A stretch of DNA of 52,005 nt from Rheinheimera sediminis (GTDB lineage Bacteria; Pseudomonadota; Gammaproteobacteria; Enterobacterales; Alteromonadaceae): positions 1 to 52,005 of the forward strand of contig NZ_RZUF01000026.1 of the NCBI RefSeq assembly GCF_004005375.1, in the 5' to 3' direction. Positions 1 to 9,062 of the stretch are shown in pieces. The translations under genes and the position numbers were made by a program. Numbering within the stretch: the stretch's first letter is position 1; each line of letters starts with the position of its first letter. A model generated the notes under the pieces. The model was not told the DNA's origin. It was given only the letters and a program-made list of their open reading frames with translations, and did not search any database.

Positions 1-4
1 AAAC

Positions 5-25
5 GGGCGCCCACAAGGGACGCCC
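5..25. repeat. GC-rich hairpin, REP-like
   Basis: GGGCG and CGCCC flank an inner CCC/GGG pairing with an ACAA loop and one bulged A, followed by cctaca. The form (TAGGGGCG-stem-CGCCC on the other strand) resembles short interspersed palindromes common between bacterial genes. Bases 1-146 otherwise hold only the leader of the S9 peptidase gene. Confidence 0.5.
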
Positions 26-146
26 CTACAGACGGTTTGTCTAATACCCAACCCCAAAACACCCCCATTAACCGCATCCCTCTGGTAATACAGCTCGAAC
101 TAAACCTAGTATCTGCTCAACCCATAATTAGAATTACGAGGTCTAG

Positions 147-2174
147 GTGCATTTACTTATCAAAACAGCTGTTTTTACGGCGATTTCAGGTCTTAGTCTG
201 ACAGCAGTTGCAACACAGCAGCCACTGCAGTACGAAGATGTATTCCAGTTGGAGTTTGTGTCAGAGCCTCAGATCAGCAGTGATGGCGATCAGGTCGTTT
301 TTGTGCGTAACCGCTTTGATCAGGTGCTGGATAAACGTATTGGCTCTTTATGGCTCAGTGAGACGAAAACTGGTCAGTTGCGGCCTTTAGTGTCAGAACA
401 AGCGGATATCAGCTCGCCTTTATGGTCAGAAGATGGCAAAAAGCTGGCTTTTATTTCATCAGCTTCTGGTAAGCCACAAATCCATATTCGTTGGATGGAC
501 AATGGTCAAAGCGGTCAGGTCAGTCATTTACCAGCAACTCCTTCAGGCTTAAGCTGGTCACCAGATGGGAAGTGGCTGGCTTTTTCCATGTTTACGCCGA
601 AAAAAGTCGCTAATCCCGTCACTTTACCTGGTAAGCCTGAACAAAATGACTGGGCTAAAGCTCCTGTCTATATAGACACTATGCAATACAGAGCCGATGG
701 CAGGGGGTATTTACCTGCAGGCTATCGACACATTTATTTGATGGCTGCTGATGGTGGTACTCCCATACAGCTAACCAGCGGTGATTTTGATCATGGTGGT
801 GAAATTAGCTGGCAAAACGACAGCAAAGCCTTTTATTTTTCAGCCAATCGTCAATCGGATAAAAGAGCTCAGGCTCAGAATAGTGAAGTCTATAAGTTAA
901 CTATTGCAGATAAAAGCCTGACTCAGGTAACAGACCGGTTTGGGCCTGATCACTCGCCCGCTTTATCCTCCGACGGCAAATGGCTGGCTTATTTGGGCTA
1001 TGACGATAAAAAGCTGGCTCATCAGGCCAATCAGCTTTATGTCAAAAATCTGCAATCTGGTGAGATTAAAGCTCTTACGGCAGATTTAGATCGAGCTATC
1101 GATAGCTTTAGTTGGGATGGTGACAGCGACGCGCTTTATATTCAGTACGACGATCAGGCTCAGGGAAAAATTGCGGTACAACCTCTGAACGGTAAACGCA
1201 AAGTGCTGGTCGATCAGGTCGGTGGCAGCTCGTACAGCCGTCCTTATACAGGCGGCAGTTTTACAGTGTCAGAGGATGGTGACATAGCCTATACCCAGAT
1301 GTCGACTCAGGCTCCGGCTGAACTTGGCTTATGGCAAGACGGTAAAAAGAAGCAACTGACCGAACTGAACAAAGATTTGCAGCTATCCCGTGATATAGGC
1401 GAAGTCGAAGAGTTTTGGGTAACGTCTTCGGTCGACCAGCGTAAGTTACAAAGCTGGCTGATTTTGCCGCCAAACTTCGATAAAACCAAAAAGTACCCAC
1501 TGATACTGGAAATCCACGGTGGCCCACATACCGCTTATGGTCCTGTCTTTGCGATGGAATTACAGTTGATGGCGGCTCAGGGTTATGTGGTGTTGTATAC
1601 CAACCCTCGTGGCAGCACTAGCTACGGTATGGAATTCGCCAATTTAATTCACCATAAGTTTCCAAGTGAAGATTATAACGATCTGATGGATGTAGTGGAT
1701 GCCACTGTTGCTAAGGGTTTTATCAATCCGGAGCAGTTATTTGTAACGGGAGGCAGTGGAGGTGGCTTATTAACCAGCTGGATAGTAGGTCATACCGACA
1801 GATTTAAAGCTGCAGTGGCGGTAAATCCTGTGATTAACTGGTTTAGTTTTGTGCTGAATGCCGATATGTACAATTACTTCAGCCAGTACTGGTTCCCTGG
1901 CATGCCATGGGAAAAACCAGAGCATTATCTGAAGCATTCGCCTATCAGTTACGTCGGCAATGTCAAAACTCCGACTATGTTAATGACTGGAGAATCAGAC
2001 CACAGAACGCCCATTTCTGAGACTGAGCAGTTTTATCAGGCGCTACAATTGCGGGGCGTTGAAACCGCTATGGTGCGGATCCCTGGCGCTTCGCATGGTA
2101 TCCATATCAGACCCAGTAATTTGATGGCTAAGCCTGCCTATATCACCTACTGGTTTAATAAATACAAAAAATAG
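147..2174 (+). CDS. S9 family prolyl oligopeptidase-type exported peptidase
   Basis: 675-aa serine peptidase of the acylaminoacyl-peptidase/dipeptidyl-peptidase group. The GTG start has ACGAGG five bases upstream. Residues 1-22 form a signal peptide, so it probably acts in the periplasm on short peptides. Residues ~30-390 carry beta-propeller blades (repeated 'SPDGKWLAF'-type WD40-like motifs). The C-terminal alpha/beta-hydrolase domain holds the nucleophile in GGSGGG (Ser537), Asp618 in GESDHRTP and His650 in GASHGIH, so the triad is complete. The oxyanion-side motif HGGP is at ~457-460. It is monocistronic and faces fre across a shared terminator. The substrate cannot be told from sequence. 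Confidence 0.93.
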   Translation: MHLLIKTAVFTAISGLSLTAVATQQPLQYEDVFQLEFVSEPQISSDGDQVVFVRNRFDQVLDKRIGSLWLSETKTGQLRPLVSEQADISSPLWSEDGKKLAFISSASGKPQIHIRWMDNGQSGQVSHLPATPSGLSWSPDGKWLAFSMFTPKKVANPVTLPGKPEQNDWAKAPVYIDTMQYRADGRGYLPAGYRHIYLMAADGGTPIQLTSGDFDHGGEISWQNDSKAFYFSANRQSDKRAQAQNSEVYKLTIADKSLTQVTDRFGPDHSPALSSDGKWLAYLGYDDKKLAHQANQLYVKNLQSGEIKALTADLDRAIDSFSWDGDSDALYIQYDDQAQGKIAVQPLNGKRKVLVDQVGGSSYSRPYTGGSFTVSEDGDIAYTQMSTQAPAELGLWQDGKKKQLTELNKDLQLSRDIGEVEEFWVTSSVDQRKLQSWLILPPNFDKTKKYPLILEIHGGPHTAYGPVFAMELQLMAAQGYVVLYTNPRGSTSYGMEFANLIHHKFPSEDYNDLMDVVDATVAKGFINPEQLFVTGGSGGGLLTSWIVGHTDRFKAAVAVNPVINWFSFVLNADMYNYFSQYWFPGMPWEKPEHYLKHSPISYVGNVKTPTMLMTGESDHRTPISETEQFYQALQLRGVETAMVRIPGASHGIHIRPSNLMAKPAYITYWFNKYKK

Positions 2175-2195
2175 AGTCTTGTTGTCATAAATAAA

Positions 2196-2232
2196 AAGGG
2201 CTGCCTTTCACAAAGCTGCCCTTCTGTTTTTT
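2196..2232. terminator. bidirectional intrinsic terminator (S9 peptidase / fre)
   Basis: AAGGGC (2196-2201) pairs with GCCCTT (2218-2223); inside are a T-T mismatch and a second GC/TTT-AAA/GC stem with a CAC loop. Six T follow on the plus strand (2227-2232) and A-rich sequence precedes, so it can end both convergent genes. Confidence 0.85.
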
Positions 2233-2241
2233 ATCAGAGGT

Positions 2242-2940
2242 TTACTTGATATAAGCAAAAGCATCAGCAAACATCTGCTCTCGTTTAGCACCTTGCTCCA
2301 GAAATGCGTCTCTTACAACTCCTACCATAGGGAAAGGACCTGCTATATAGATATCATAGGCTTCCAACGAGACAAAATCTTCCAGTACGGCTTGGTGCAC
2401 TAAGCCTGAACGGCCTTGCCAGATATCGGATGGACTTTGTACTACTGGCACCAGTTTAAAGTCATGATGAGCAGAGGCCCACTGTTGCAGTTCAGGCATA
2501 TGGTACAAGGATTCTTCGTGACGTACACCCCAGTATAAAAATACTGGTCTTTTTACGCCTGCAGCTGCTATCGCCTGTGCAATGCTGTACACATAAGAAA
2601 ATCCGGTACCACCGGCCAGTAACAAAATAGGATTATGGCTGTCCTCGCGCCAGAACGCCTGACCTAAACCTACCTCTACTGTCACTTGATCATTACTTTG
2701 TAGGTGTGTCAGCGCCTGACCTGAATACTGGTCTGCTACTGCACCGCCAATTTGCAACTCCAGCTGTGCCTGTCCGGGAATAGACGCGACAGAAAAAGGC
2801 CGCTTGTCTTGCTCTGTTAAGCACAATTGCAAATATTGGCCTGGTTTAAACTCCACTTTTTGTTGTGGTGTCAGCAGAACCTGATGTACTCCAGAGGTTA
2901 ACGGCTGAATTTTATCGACGGTACAAATCACTTTGGTCAT
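2242..2940 (-). CDS. fre: NAD(P)H-flavin reductase (Fre/LuxG family)
   Basis: 232-aa ferredoxin-NADP reductase-fold enzyme that reduces free FMN/FAD with NAD(P)H. The flavin-binding RPFS motif is at residues 47-50, the nucleotide-binding GGTGFS at 110-115, and a C-terminal IAGPFPMV near 205. Length and order match E. coli Fre (233 aa). It is the last gene of a ubiD-ferredoxin-fre transcription unit, 15 bases after the ferredoxin gene. Reduced FMN is the substrate of UbiX, which makes the prenyl-FMN cofactor of UbiD, so co-location with ubiD makes metabolic sense (inference). With the neighbouring ferredoxin it may also act as an electron-transfer reductase. Confidence 0.9.
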   Translation of the reverse strand: MTKVICTVDKIQPLTSGVHQVLLTPQQKVEFKPGQYLQLCLTEQDKRPFSVASIPGQAQLELQIGGAVADQYSGQALTHLQSNDQVTVEVGLGQAFWREDSHNPILLLAGGTGFSYVYSIAQAIAAAGVKRPVFLYWGVRHEESLYHMPELQQWASAHHDFKLVPVVQSPSDIWQGRSGLVHQAVLEDFVSLEAYDIYIAGPFPMVGVVRDAFLEQGAKREQMFADAFAYIK

Positions 2941-2955
2941 GAATAATCCTGCGGC

Positions 2956-3234
2956 CTAGCCACGAATAAAAGGGTGGTGTAAGGTCAAATCTGACTCGGC
3001 ATAAGCCAGACAACAATAAGTAAAGTTTTGCGCTTTATCCAGATCAGACAAAGGTTCTGGTGGCAGATAGGACACAGTACCAGAGCGCAGACGACAAACA
3101 CAGGAGGTGCACACGCCCTGTTTGCAACGAAACGGAAAGTCGATGCCATGGCGCAGCGCTGCATCGAGTATTGTTTCATTAGTCTCTACCTGAAAGCTCA
3201 GGCCACTGGGTAATACTGTTACCTGATGACTCAT
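2956..3234 (-). CDS. small plant-type [2Fe-2S] ferredoxin
   Basis: 92-aa soluble ferredoxin. The cluster ligands follow the plant-type pattern C-x4-C-x2-C...C: Cys37, Cys42, Cys45, with Cys74 or Cys75 as the fourth. The N-terminal half has the beta-grasp pattern ([17 protein letters not shown]). Its ATG overlaps the ubiD stop codon by 4 nt (ATGA), so translation is coupled. Together with the flavin reductase next door it makes up the parts of a fused class I oxygenase reductase (ferredoxin plus FAD/NAD domains) but split into two chains. The electron acceptor is unknown. Confidence 0.88.
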   Translation of the reverse strand: MSHQVTVLPSGLSFQVETNETILDAALRHGIDFPFRCKQGVCTSCVCRLRSGTVSYLPPEPLSDLDKAQNFTYCCLAYAESDLTLHHPFIRG

Positions 3235-4742
3235 TTTTGGCCCGGTACTTTTAATGTGGGAACCGTTTTGTCTGCCGGTAATATACCCAGTTCGGCCCAG
3301 ATATTATCTACTTTAGCTTTGACTGCCGGATCCATCAGTATGGGTTCGCCCCATTCGCGAGTCGTTTCGCCTGGCCATTTATTCGTAGCATCTAAGCCCA
3401 TTTTGGAGCCAAGCCCCGATACAGGCGAAGCAAAGTCCAGATAATCAATGGGTGTATTTTCTATCAAGGTCGTATCACGCGCCGGGTCCATTCGGGTGGT
3501 GATAGCCCAAATCACATCCTGCCAGTCGCGGGCATTGATATCGTCATCGCAGACAATAACGAATTTGGTGTACATAAACTGCCGCAGGAAAGACCAGACG
3601 CCCATCATCACGCGTTTAGCATGGCCAGGATATTGTTTCTTCATAGTGACTACGGCCATACGGTAGGAGCAGCCTTCAGGCGGTAAATAAAAATCGACAA
3701 TTTCCGGAAATTGTTTTTGCAAAATAGGCACAAAAACTTCGTTTAATGCCACACCTAAAATCGCTGGTTCATCAGGTGGACGGCCAGTGTACGTACTATG
3801 ATAAATCGGATTTTCTCTGTGGGTGATATGAGTCACAGTAAATACCGGAAAGGAATCCACTTCGTTGTAATAACCCGTGTGATCACCATAAGGACCTTCA
3901 GGCGCCATTTCGCCTGCTTCTATGTAACCTTCCAACACATACTCAGCGCTGGCTGGTACTTGTAAATCGTTGCTGATACAACGGGTTACTTCGGTATTGT
4001 CACCCCGCAATAAACCAGCAAAAGCGTATTCAGACAAGGTATCTGGCACAGGAGTGACTGCGCCTAAAATCGTGGCAGGGTCGGCGCCTAAGGCGACTGA
4101 GACCGGAAAACGCTGGCCTGGATTGGCTTTTTGCCATTCTAAAAAGTCCAAGGCGCCACCACGATGGGATAACCAGCGCATAATAACTTTATTTTTACCC
4201 AATACTTGCTGACGATAAATACCCAGATTTTGCCGCTCTTTATGTGGGCCTCGGGTTACTGTTAAACCCCAGGTAATCAAAGGCGCTGCATCGCCTGGCC
4301 AACAGGTCATCACAGGTATTTTGCTTAAATCAACTTTATCGCCAGAAAGTACTACTTGCTGACAAGGAGCTCGCTTCACTTCTTTGGCTGGCATATTCAG
4401 TACTTGTTTGAAAATAGAGAACTTGCTGAACGCGTCTTTTAAACCTTTTGGTGGTTCAGGCTCTTTCAAAAAAGCCAGCAACTTACCCACTTCACGTAAG
4501 GCGGCTACGTCAGTTTGACCCATGCCCAGAGCAACGCGCTCTGGGGTGCCGAATAAGTTAGCAAGCACCGGAACATCAAAACCTTTTGGCTTTTCAAATA
4601 ACAAAGCAGGACCGCCAGCACGTAAAGTGCGGTCAGCTATTTCGGTCATTTCCAGATAAGGGTCGATTTCCATCGAAATTCGTTTGAGCAATCCACGTTG
4701 CTCAAGCTGACTGATAAAGTCACGCAGGTCTTTGTATTTCAT
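3231..4742 (-). CDS. ubiD: 4-hydroxy-3-polyprenylbenzoate decarboxylase UbiD
   Basis: 503-aa prenyl-FMN-dependent decarboxylase of ubiquinone synthesis; close to E. coli UbiD (497 aa). Cofactor and catalytic motifs are present: NLGIYRQQ at 172-179 (Arg177), and [12 protein letters not shown] with Glu282, Asp287, His288. The ATG start gives the usual [11 protein letters not shown] terminus. First gene of the unit with ferredoxin and fre. UbiX is not in this window. Confidence 0.95.
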   Translation of the reverse strand: MKYKDLRDFISQLEQRGLLKRISMEIDPYLEMTEIADRTLRAGGPALLFEKPKGFDVPVLANLFGTPERVALGMGQTDVAALREVGKLLAFLKEPEPPKGLKDAFSKFSIFKQVLNMPAKEVKRAPCQQVVLSGDKVDLSKIPVMTCWPGDAAPLITWGLTVTRGPHKERQNLGIYRQQVLGKNKVIMRWLSHRGGALDFLEWQKANPGQRFPVSVALGADPATILGAVTPVPDTLSEYAFAGLLRGDNTEVTRCISNDLQVPASAEYVLEGYIEAGEMAPEGPYGDHTGYYNEVDSFPVFTVTHITHRENPIYHSTYTGRPPDEPAILGVALNEVFVPILQKQFPEIVDFYLPPEGCSYRMAVVTMKKQYPGHAKRVMMGVWSFLRQFMYTKFVIVCDDDINARDWQDVIWAITTRMDPARDTTLIENTPIDYLDFASPVSGLGSKMGLDATNKWPGETTREWGEPILMDPAVKAKVDNIWAELGILPADKTVPTLKVPGQK

Positions 4743-4947
4743 AAGGCTCTGGCTCTGCTTAGTGTTGGGCTATTATACATGGCTGACTTAGGCAAGCCAG
4801 CCTGTCCGGCAAGACCATTACGGACTAAAAGGCAGATAAGACCAATAGGTATCGTCACGAGTCCTGTTCATCTGAACGCAGCTGACTTGCGTTTTACGCT
4901 CTACGTCATCTACTGTGGTACATAAAATAGGTTGCGGAGTAACTCTT

Positions 4948-5718
4948 ATGGAATTTCCTGAACAAATTAAGCAACAAAGCTGCATGGACTGCTTAAGTGG
5001 TCAATCGCTTGGTTTTGAGATCCGTATGGCGTTTCAACCTATTATCGACTGGTCTTTACAAGACATTATCGGCTATGAAGCTTTAGTGCGTGGGCCAGAA
5101 GGCCAAGGTGCTGGTTGGGTCTTTGAGCAAATTAATGATAGCAATAAATACTATTTTGATCAGGCATGTCGGGTTAAAGCCATTGAGACAGCCTCTAAAC
5201 TGGGTTTAAAGAAACTATTGAGTATCAACTTTTTGCCCAATGCTGTTTATAACCCAGAGACTTGTATCCGCGCCACTATTGAAGCCGGCGACTTGTTTGG
5301 TTTCGATATTACTCAAATTATGTTTGAAGTGACCGAAGGTGAGCAGATCACTGATCAGATTAAGTTAAAACGTATCTTCGAAAGTTACGCCAAGCGTGGT
5401 TTTATTACAGCCATCGATGACTTTGGTTCAGGCTATGCGGGCCTAGCCTGGTTGACGTCGCTAAGACCTGCGGTATTAAAGTTGGATATGGGGTTAATCC
5501 GGGATATTGATAAAGATTCAGTGAAACAGGCTGTATTGAAGGGGATTTTAACAGTCTGTTGTGAGCTTGGAACTAAAGTACTGGCTGAGGGCGTGGAAAG
5601 TAAGGCTGAATTGGATTATCTGGTTGCGTCAGGGATCCATTGGTATCAGGGCTATTATTTTGCTAAACCCCAACTAGAGAAACTATTGATTCACTCTGAA
5701 ATCAATGGCTGGCGCTGA
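4948..5718 (+). CDS. stand-alone EAL-domain cyclic-di-GMP phosphodiesterase
   Basis: 256-aa protein that is almost only an EAL domain; predicted to hydrolyse c-di-GMP to pGpG in the cytoplasm. Catalytic motifs appear intact: EAL at 44-46, Asn94 in NFLPN, Glu127 in FEVTE, Asp157-Asp158 in IDDFGSG, Lys178, Glu214 in EGVES, and QGYYFAKP at 234-241. No sensory, membrane or GGDEF domain is seen. The ATG at 4948 is chosen over an in-frame GTG at 4915 because GGAG lies at 4936-4939, 8 bases upstream. Confidence 0.9.
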   Translation: MEFPEQIKQQSCMDCLSGQSLGFEIRMAFQPIIDWSLQDIIGYEALVRGPEGQGAGWVFEQINDSNKYYFDQACRVKAIETASKLGLKKLLSINFLPNAVYNPETCIRATIEAGDLFGFDITQIMFEVTEGEQITDQIKLKRIFESYAKRGFITAIDDFGSGYAGLAWLTSLRPAVLKLDMGLIRDIDKDSVKQAVLKGILTVCCELGTKVLAEGVESKAELDYLVASGIHWYQGYYFAKPQLEKLLIHSEINGWR

Positions 5719-5769
5719 GCAAAAAAAAACTGTAGATTATCAGACATCTGGATGTCTAAGGTGTTCTTC

Positions 5770-6942
5770 ATGAAAAAAGCAACTCAACTAATCCATGCCG
5801 GCCGTGGTAAAGAGTGGACGGGCTCAGCAGTTAATCCTCCTGTAGTGCGGGCCTCTACCATTGTGTTCGATACTATGGCTGAAATGAAATACGCTACGGC
5901 TCATCGTGGCGACCGAGTGCCTTATTATGGCCGTCGGGGCACCGCTACTCATTTTGCGTTGCAGGATGCTATTTGCGATCTTGAGGGTTCTGCTGGCTGT
6001 GCTTTATATCCTTGCGGTGCTGCAGCTATTAACGCTGCATTGTTAAGCTTCTTAAAACAAGGTGATCACCTTTTAATGGTGGATACGGCCTATGAACCAA
6101 CCCGGGCTATTTGCGATAAGTTACTGGCTGGCTTAGGCATAGAAACAACCTATTACGATCCTTTAATTGGTGCTGGCATCAGTGCGTTAATTAAAGCCAA
6201 TACCAAAGTGATTTTTCTGGAATCCCCAGGTTCGCTGACGATGGAACTGCAGGACATTCCTGCTATTAGCGCCATAGCCAAAGCACATCACATAGTGTTG
6301 ATGCTGGACAATACCTGGGGCACTCCAGTGCTGCTGGATGCTTATGCGCTGGGTGTGGATATTTGTATCCAGTCAGCGACCAAATACATAGTAGGCCACT
6401 CCGATGCCATGTTAGGTATTGCTACTGCGAATGAAGAGTATTGGCCGCAACTACGAGAGTATAGTTACTTAATGGGCTATTGTGCTTCTGCGGACGATGC
6501 TTATCTGGCCAGCCGTGGTTTGAGAACCTTAAAAGTGCGTTTAGCTCAGCATGAAACCAATGCATTAAAAGTCGCGAAATGGCTGCAGCAACGACCTGAA
6601 GTAGAAACCGTACGTCACCCGGCGCTGCCTGAAAATCCGGGCCACGACATTTTCCAGCGAGACTTTTCCGGTAGTAATGGCTTGTTTTCTTTTGTGTTAA
6701 AACAAGGAGACGCCAAAGCTGTGGCGGCTTTTATTGAAGGCATGCAACATTTTAAAATGGGTTTTTCCTGGGGCGGCTACGAGAGTCTTATTATTCCAAA
6801 CTTAAGTGTGCAGAAGCTCAGAACAGCGAGCAGTTGGCCGTACAGCGGGCCTTTAATTCGTTTGCATATTGGTTTGGAAGATACAGAGGATTTAATTGCC
6901 GATTTAGCTGCGGCCTTTGAGCGTTTTCATCAGGCGCAGTAA
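5770..6942 (+). CDS. metC: cystathionine beta-lyase MetC
   Basis: 390-aa PLP enzyme splitting cystathionine to homocysteine, pyruvate and ammonia in methionine synthesis. PLP lysine is Lys205 in SATKYIVGHSD. YYGRRGT near residue 57 and the C-terminal SWGGYESL match E. coli MetC rather than MetB. The ATG at 5770 (AAGGTG six bases upstream) gives MKKATQLIHAG, matching the family N terminus; an in-frame ATG at 5752 would add six residues. Monocistronic; its 3' end meets an intergenic repeat. Confidence 0.93.
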   Translation: MKKATQLIHAGRGKEWTGSAVNPPVVRASTIVFDTMAEMKYATAHRGDRVPYYGRRGTATHFALQDAICDLEGSAGCALYPCGAAAINAALLSFLKQGDHLLMVDTAYEPTRAICDKLLAGLGIETTYYDPLIGAGISALIKANTKVIFLESPGSLTMELQDIPAISAIAKAHHIVLMLDNTWGTPVLLDAYALGVDICIQSATKYIVGHSDAMLGIATANEEYWPQLREYSYLMGYCASADDAYLASRGLRTLKVRLAQHETNALKVAKWLQQRPEVETVRHPALPENPGHDIFQRDFSGSNGLFSFVLKQGDAKAVAAFIEGMQHFKMGFSWGGYESLIIPNLSVQKLRTASSWPYSGPLIRLHIGLEDTEDLIADLAAAFERFHQAQ

Positions 6943-6965
6943 TCACAGCACCTGATATGTTTATT

Positions 6966-7093
6966 TATACCCAAGTAACTTGAAGTTGCGGGGAGGCGAC
7001 AAGCCAGTCAGACCCCGGGAGCATAGTAAACCTATGTGACCGGGGCGAAATGGCGCAGTCAACAAAGCTGCAGCTTTATGTACGAAGGGTATA
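6966..7093. repeat. 128-bp interspersed intergenic repeat, copy 1
   Basis: Bounded by TATACCC (6966-6972) and GGGTATA (7087-7093), with imperfect terminal inverted repeats extending inward. The centre is a hairpin at 7013-7045: CCCCGG-gag-CATAG-taaac-CTATG-tga-CCGGGG. A diverged second copy lies at 13628-13757. No ORF. It fills the gap between the convergent metC and membrane-protein genes and may serve as their terminator. Confidence 0.8.
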
Positions 7094-7789
7094 TTACTGT
7101 CGTAAAAAAGACTCGAGGCTTTCGCCTGTCACTTTGCCTATCTGGCTAAACAGGTAAAAAATCGCCACCATCAGCACTACAGTGACAGGCAATACAATCA
7201 CCGGATAACTCATAGCCGTCATTTGCGCCAGTTCTTCATTAAACGCTGGAGTTCCCGGTGCGCTCACCAGCAAATATTTAGCCAGGCCATAGTTCAGTAC
7301 CGACGACAAGGTAAAAGCGCCGGCGACCAAATAAGCACAGTTTTGCAGTTTAGCTGCAAACAATTGTTCTGCGCTGTTAGCCTTCAGGCATGCATCCAGT
7401 TTGGCCAAATCCAGCAACTCGTCATTCAGCAAAATTTTCTTCACTAATGGGTATTTACTGCGCTGACTCACCAGCACAATCACAGCAATAAGACCTGGCA
7501 CAGCGGCTTCTTTAATAGCGATATAAGCCGGGTCCAACTGCAATAAGCTCATACCACCAGTCAGTAAGACACTGATCACCCCAAGCACAGATAAAAAATT
7601 AACTTTTTTACTTTGCTGCAATTCCCACAAGCCAAAACCCACAGGAAAAGCCAGGGCCGCCACTAAAGCCCAAACAGGCCCGAGCTGATGTTCTTCGCTG
7701 AGTTTACTTAAAATCAGCGTAGGGATAACAATATTAAAAAGCAGGTTGACTAAAAACCCGGATGACTTTTTCTTTTCTGTCTGACTCAT
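7094..7789 (-). CDS. VC0807-like inner-membrane protein
   Basis: 231-aa integral membrane protein, about six hydrophobic segments (near residues 13-30, 37-54, 64-82, 89-107, 147-168 and 193-215). The pattern NIVIPTLIL near the N terminus followed by PVWALVAAL-FPV-G resembles the conserved 'VC0807 family' and is faintly like septation protein A (YciB). Function unknown. It is monocistronic; the stop codon abuts the repeat element. Confidence 0.7.
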   Translation of the reverse strand: MSQTEKKKSSGFLVNLLFNIVIPTLILSKLSEEHQLGPVWALVAALAFPVGFGLWELQQSKKVNFLSVLGVISVLLTGGMSLLQLDPAYIAIKEAAVPGLIAVIVLVSQRSKYPLVKKILLNDELLDLAKLDACLKANSAEQLFAAKLQNCAYLVAGAFTLSSVLNYGLAKYLLVSAPGTPAFNEELAQMTAMSYPVIVLPVTVVLMVAIFYLFSQIGKVTGESLESFLRQ

Positions 7790-8005
7790 AAATGCTACCG
7801 ATGCTGCCTGTATTACTAAAACCGCTGCTGACTGTAGCCCGAGTATATCTGATTTAACCGCTGTTACGCAGTATCACGCTGAACAGCGCTGCAGGCTCGA
7901 TAGAAAGGCTGGCGCAGTAGGCTACATTAGCAAAAGATCTAAACTACTGATTTGCTGAACATTGTAAAAACTTAGCAAGAACTCTGGCACTAAAGCGAAG
8001 CATTC

Positions 8006-8023
8006 TCAATGGCATATCATTGA
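8006..8023. promoter_or_regulatory. inverted repeat TCAATG-N6-CATTGA, candidate operator
   Basis: A 6+6 bp palindrome sits 17 bases upstream of the proposed -35 of the bacterioferritin pair. The surrounding ATTCTCAATG / ATCATTGA sequence is loosely Fur-box-like, which would fit an iron-storage operon, but the match is not strong. Confidence 0.35.
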
Positions 8024-8039
8024 TTTTATTGGTTTTTTC

Positions 8040-8067
8040 TTGATTTAGTTGGCTTTTTGACTAGAAT
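8040..8067 (+). promoter_or_regulatory. candidate sigma-70 promoter of bacterioferritin operon
   Basis: TTGATT (8040-8045), 16-bp spacer, TAGAAT (8062-8067), 32 bases before the first ATG. Confidence 0.45.
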
Positions 8068-8099
8068 AAGCACAGTTTTTGAATTTGCAGGTATCCGCT

Positions 8100-8576
8100 A
8101 TGAAAGGCCAACCCTTAGTGCTCGCTAAACTGAACGAGGTGCTGACCTCTGAGTTAACGTCCATTAACCAGTATTTTTTACATGCCCGTATCTATAAAAA
8201 CTGGGGTTTGGCTCAGCTCAATTCGGTTTGTTACAAGAAATCGATCAAAGATATGAAGCAGGCAGACGAGCTGATTGAGCGTATTTTATTTCTGGAAGGC
8301 CTGCCCAACCTGCAAGCTTTAGGCAAACTACGTATTGGCGAAGACACTGAAGAGATGCTGCAGTGTGATTTGGATTTCCAGTACGATCAGCTGCCTTTGT
8401 TACGTGACGCTATCAAATTATGTGAACAGCACCAGGATTATGTCAGCCGCGAGTTGCTGCAGGATATTCTGGAGCACGAAGAAGAGCATGTCGACTGGAT
8501 TGACACTCAGCAGCAACAAATTACTTTGATAGGTTTGGAAAATTACCTGCAAAGCCAAATGGGTTCTGGAGACTAA
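8100..8576 (+). CDS. bfr: bacterioferritin subunit, heme-ligand type with altered ferroxidase site
   Basis: 158-aa ferritin-like subunit of an iron-storage cage. Aligned by eye to E. coli Bfr without gaps through residue 130, it keeps Met52 (axial heme ligand), Glu18, Glu127 and His130, but position 51 is Asp, 54 is Gln (usually His) and 94 is Gln (usually Glu). The di-iron site is therefore probably weak or inactive while heme can still bind. The ATG at 8100 (AGG eight bases upstream; MKGQPLVLAKL) is preferred to a TTG at 8079. It lies 2 nt before a second subunit with the opposite pattern, which suggests mixed cages. Confidence 0.92.
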   Translation: MKGQPLVLAKLNEVLTSELTSINQYFLHARIYKNWGLAQLNSVCYKKSIKDMKQADELIERILFLEGLPNLQALGKLRIGEDTEEMLQCDLDFQYDQLPLLRDAIKLCEQHQDYVSRELLQDILEHEEEHVDWIDTQQQQITLIGLENYLQSQMGSGD

Positions 8577-8578
8577 TA

Positions 8579-9046
8579 ATGAAAGGTAATACACAAGTTA
8601 TAGCGGCTTTAAATGAGCTGCTGTCGAATGAACTCAGCGCCATGGATCAGTATTTTATCCATGCCCGCATGTACCATGACTGGGGTTTAAGCAAACTCTT
8701 TGAGCGCATTGATCACGAAGTGACAGACGAAAAAGCTCATGCGGCGGCGCTGATAGAACGTATTTTGTTTTTAGAGGGTACTCCGGATTTATCTAAACGT
8801 GATCCGCTGCAGGTCGGTACTGATGTGCCTTCCATGTTGCAAAACGATTTAAATGTGGAGTATTTAGTTGGCGCTTTACTGAAAAAGACCATAGCTCTGT
8901 GTGAATCTGTACAGGACTACGTTACCCGGGATTTGCTGATGACTTTGCTGGATGATACGGAGAACGATCATGCCCATTGGCTGGAACAACAGCTGCGCCT
9001 GATCAAGCTGATTGGTTTGCCCAACTATATTCAGTCGCAAATCTAA
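8579..9046 (+). CDS. bfr: bacterioferritin subunit, ferroxidase type lacking heme Met
   Basis: 155-aa partner subunit. Ferroxidase ligands Glu18, Glu51, His54, Glu94 and, after a one-residue insertion, Glu128 and His131 are present; position 52 is Lys instead of the heme-binding Met. This is the mirror image of the upstream subunit. Starts 2 nt after the upstream stop (taataATG), so the two are co-translated in similar amounts. Known heteropolymeric pairs (for example in Neisseria and Magnetospirillum) show the same division of labour. Followed by a strong terminator. Confidence 0.92.
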   Translation: MKGNTQVIAALNELLSNELSAMDQYFIHARMYHDWGLSKLFERIDHEVTDEKAHAAALIERILFLEGTPDLSKRDPLQVGTDVPSMLQNDLNVEYLVGALLKKTIALCESVQDYVTRDLLMTLLDDTENDHAHWLEQQLRLIKLIGLPNYIQSQI

Positions 9047-9062
9047 GGCTATTGTCTGTTGA

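Larger units (their letters stand above)
7790..8099. other. 310-bp intergenic region upstream of the bacterioferritin genes
   Basis: No ORF supported. Holds the leaders of two divergent genes. The inverted repeat at 8006-8023 and the promoter-like hexamers at 8040-8067 are listed separately. Confidence 0.6.

Noticed and set aside
1261-1527. Minus-strand ORFs inside the S9 peptidase gene
   Set aside because: Antisense shadows without RBS or family features.
8079-8099. Longer bacterioferritin N terminus from a TTG start
   Set aside because: ATG 8100 has an AGG at proper spacing and gives the conserved MKG start.
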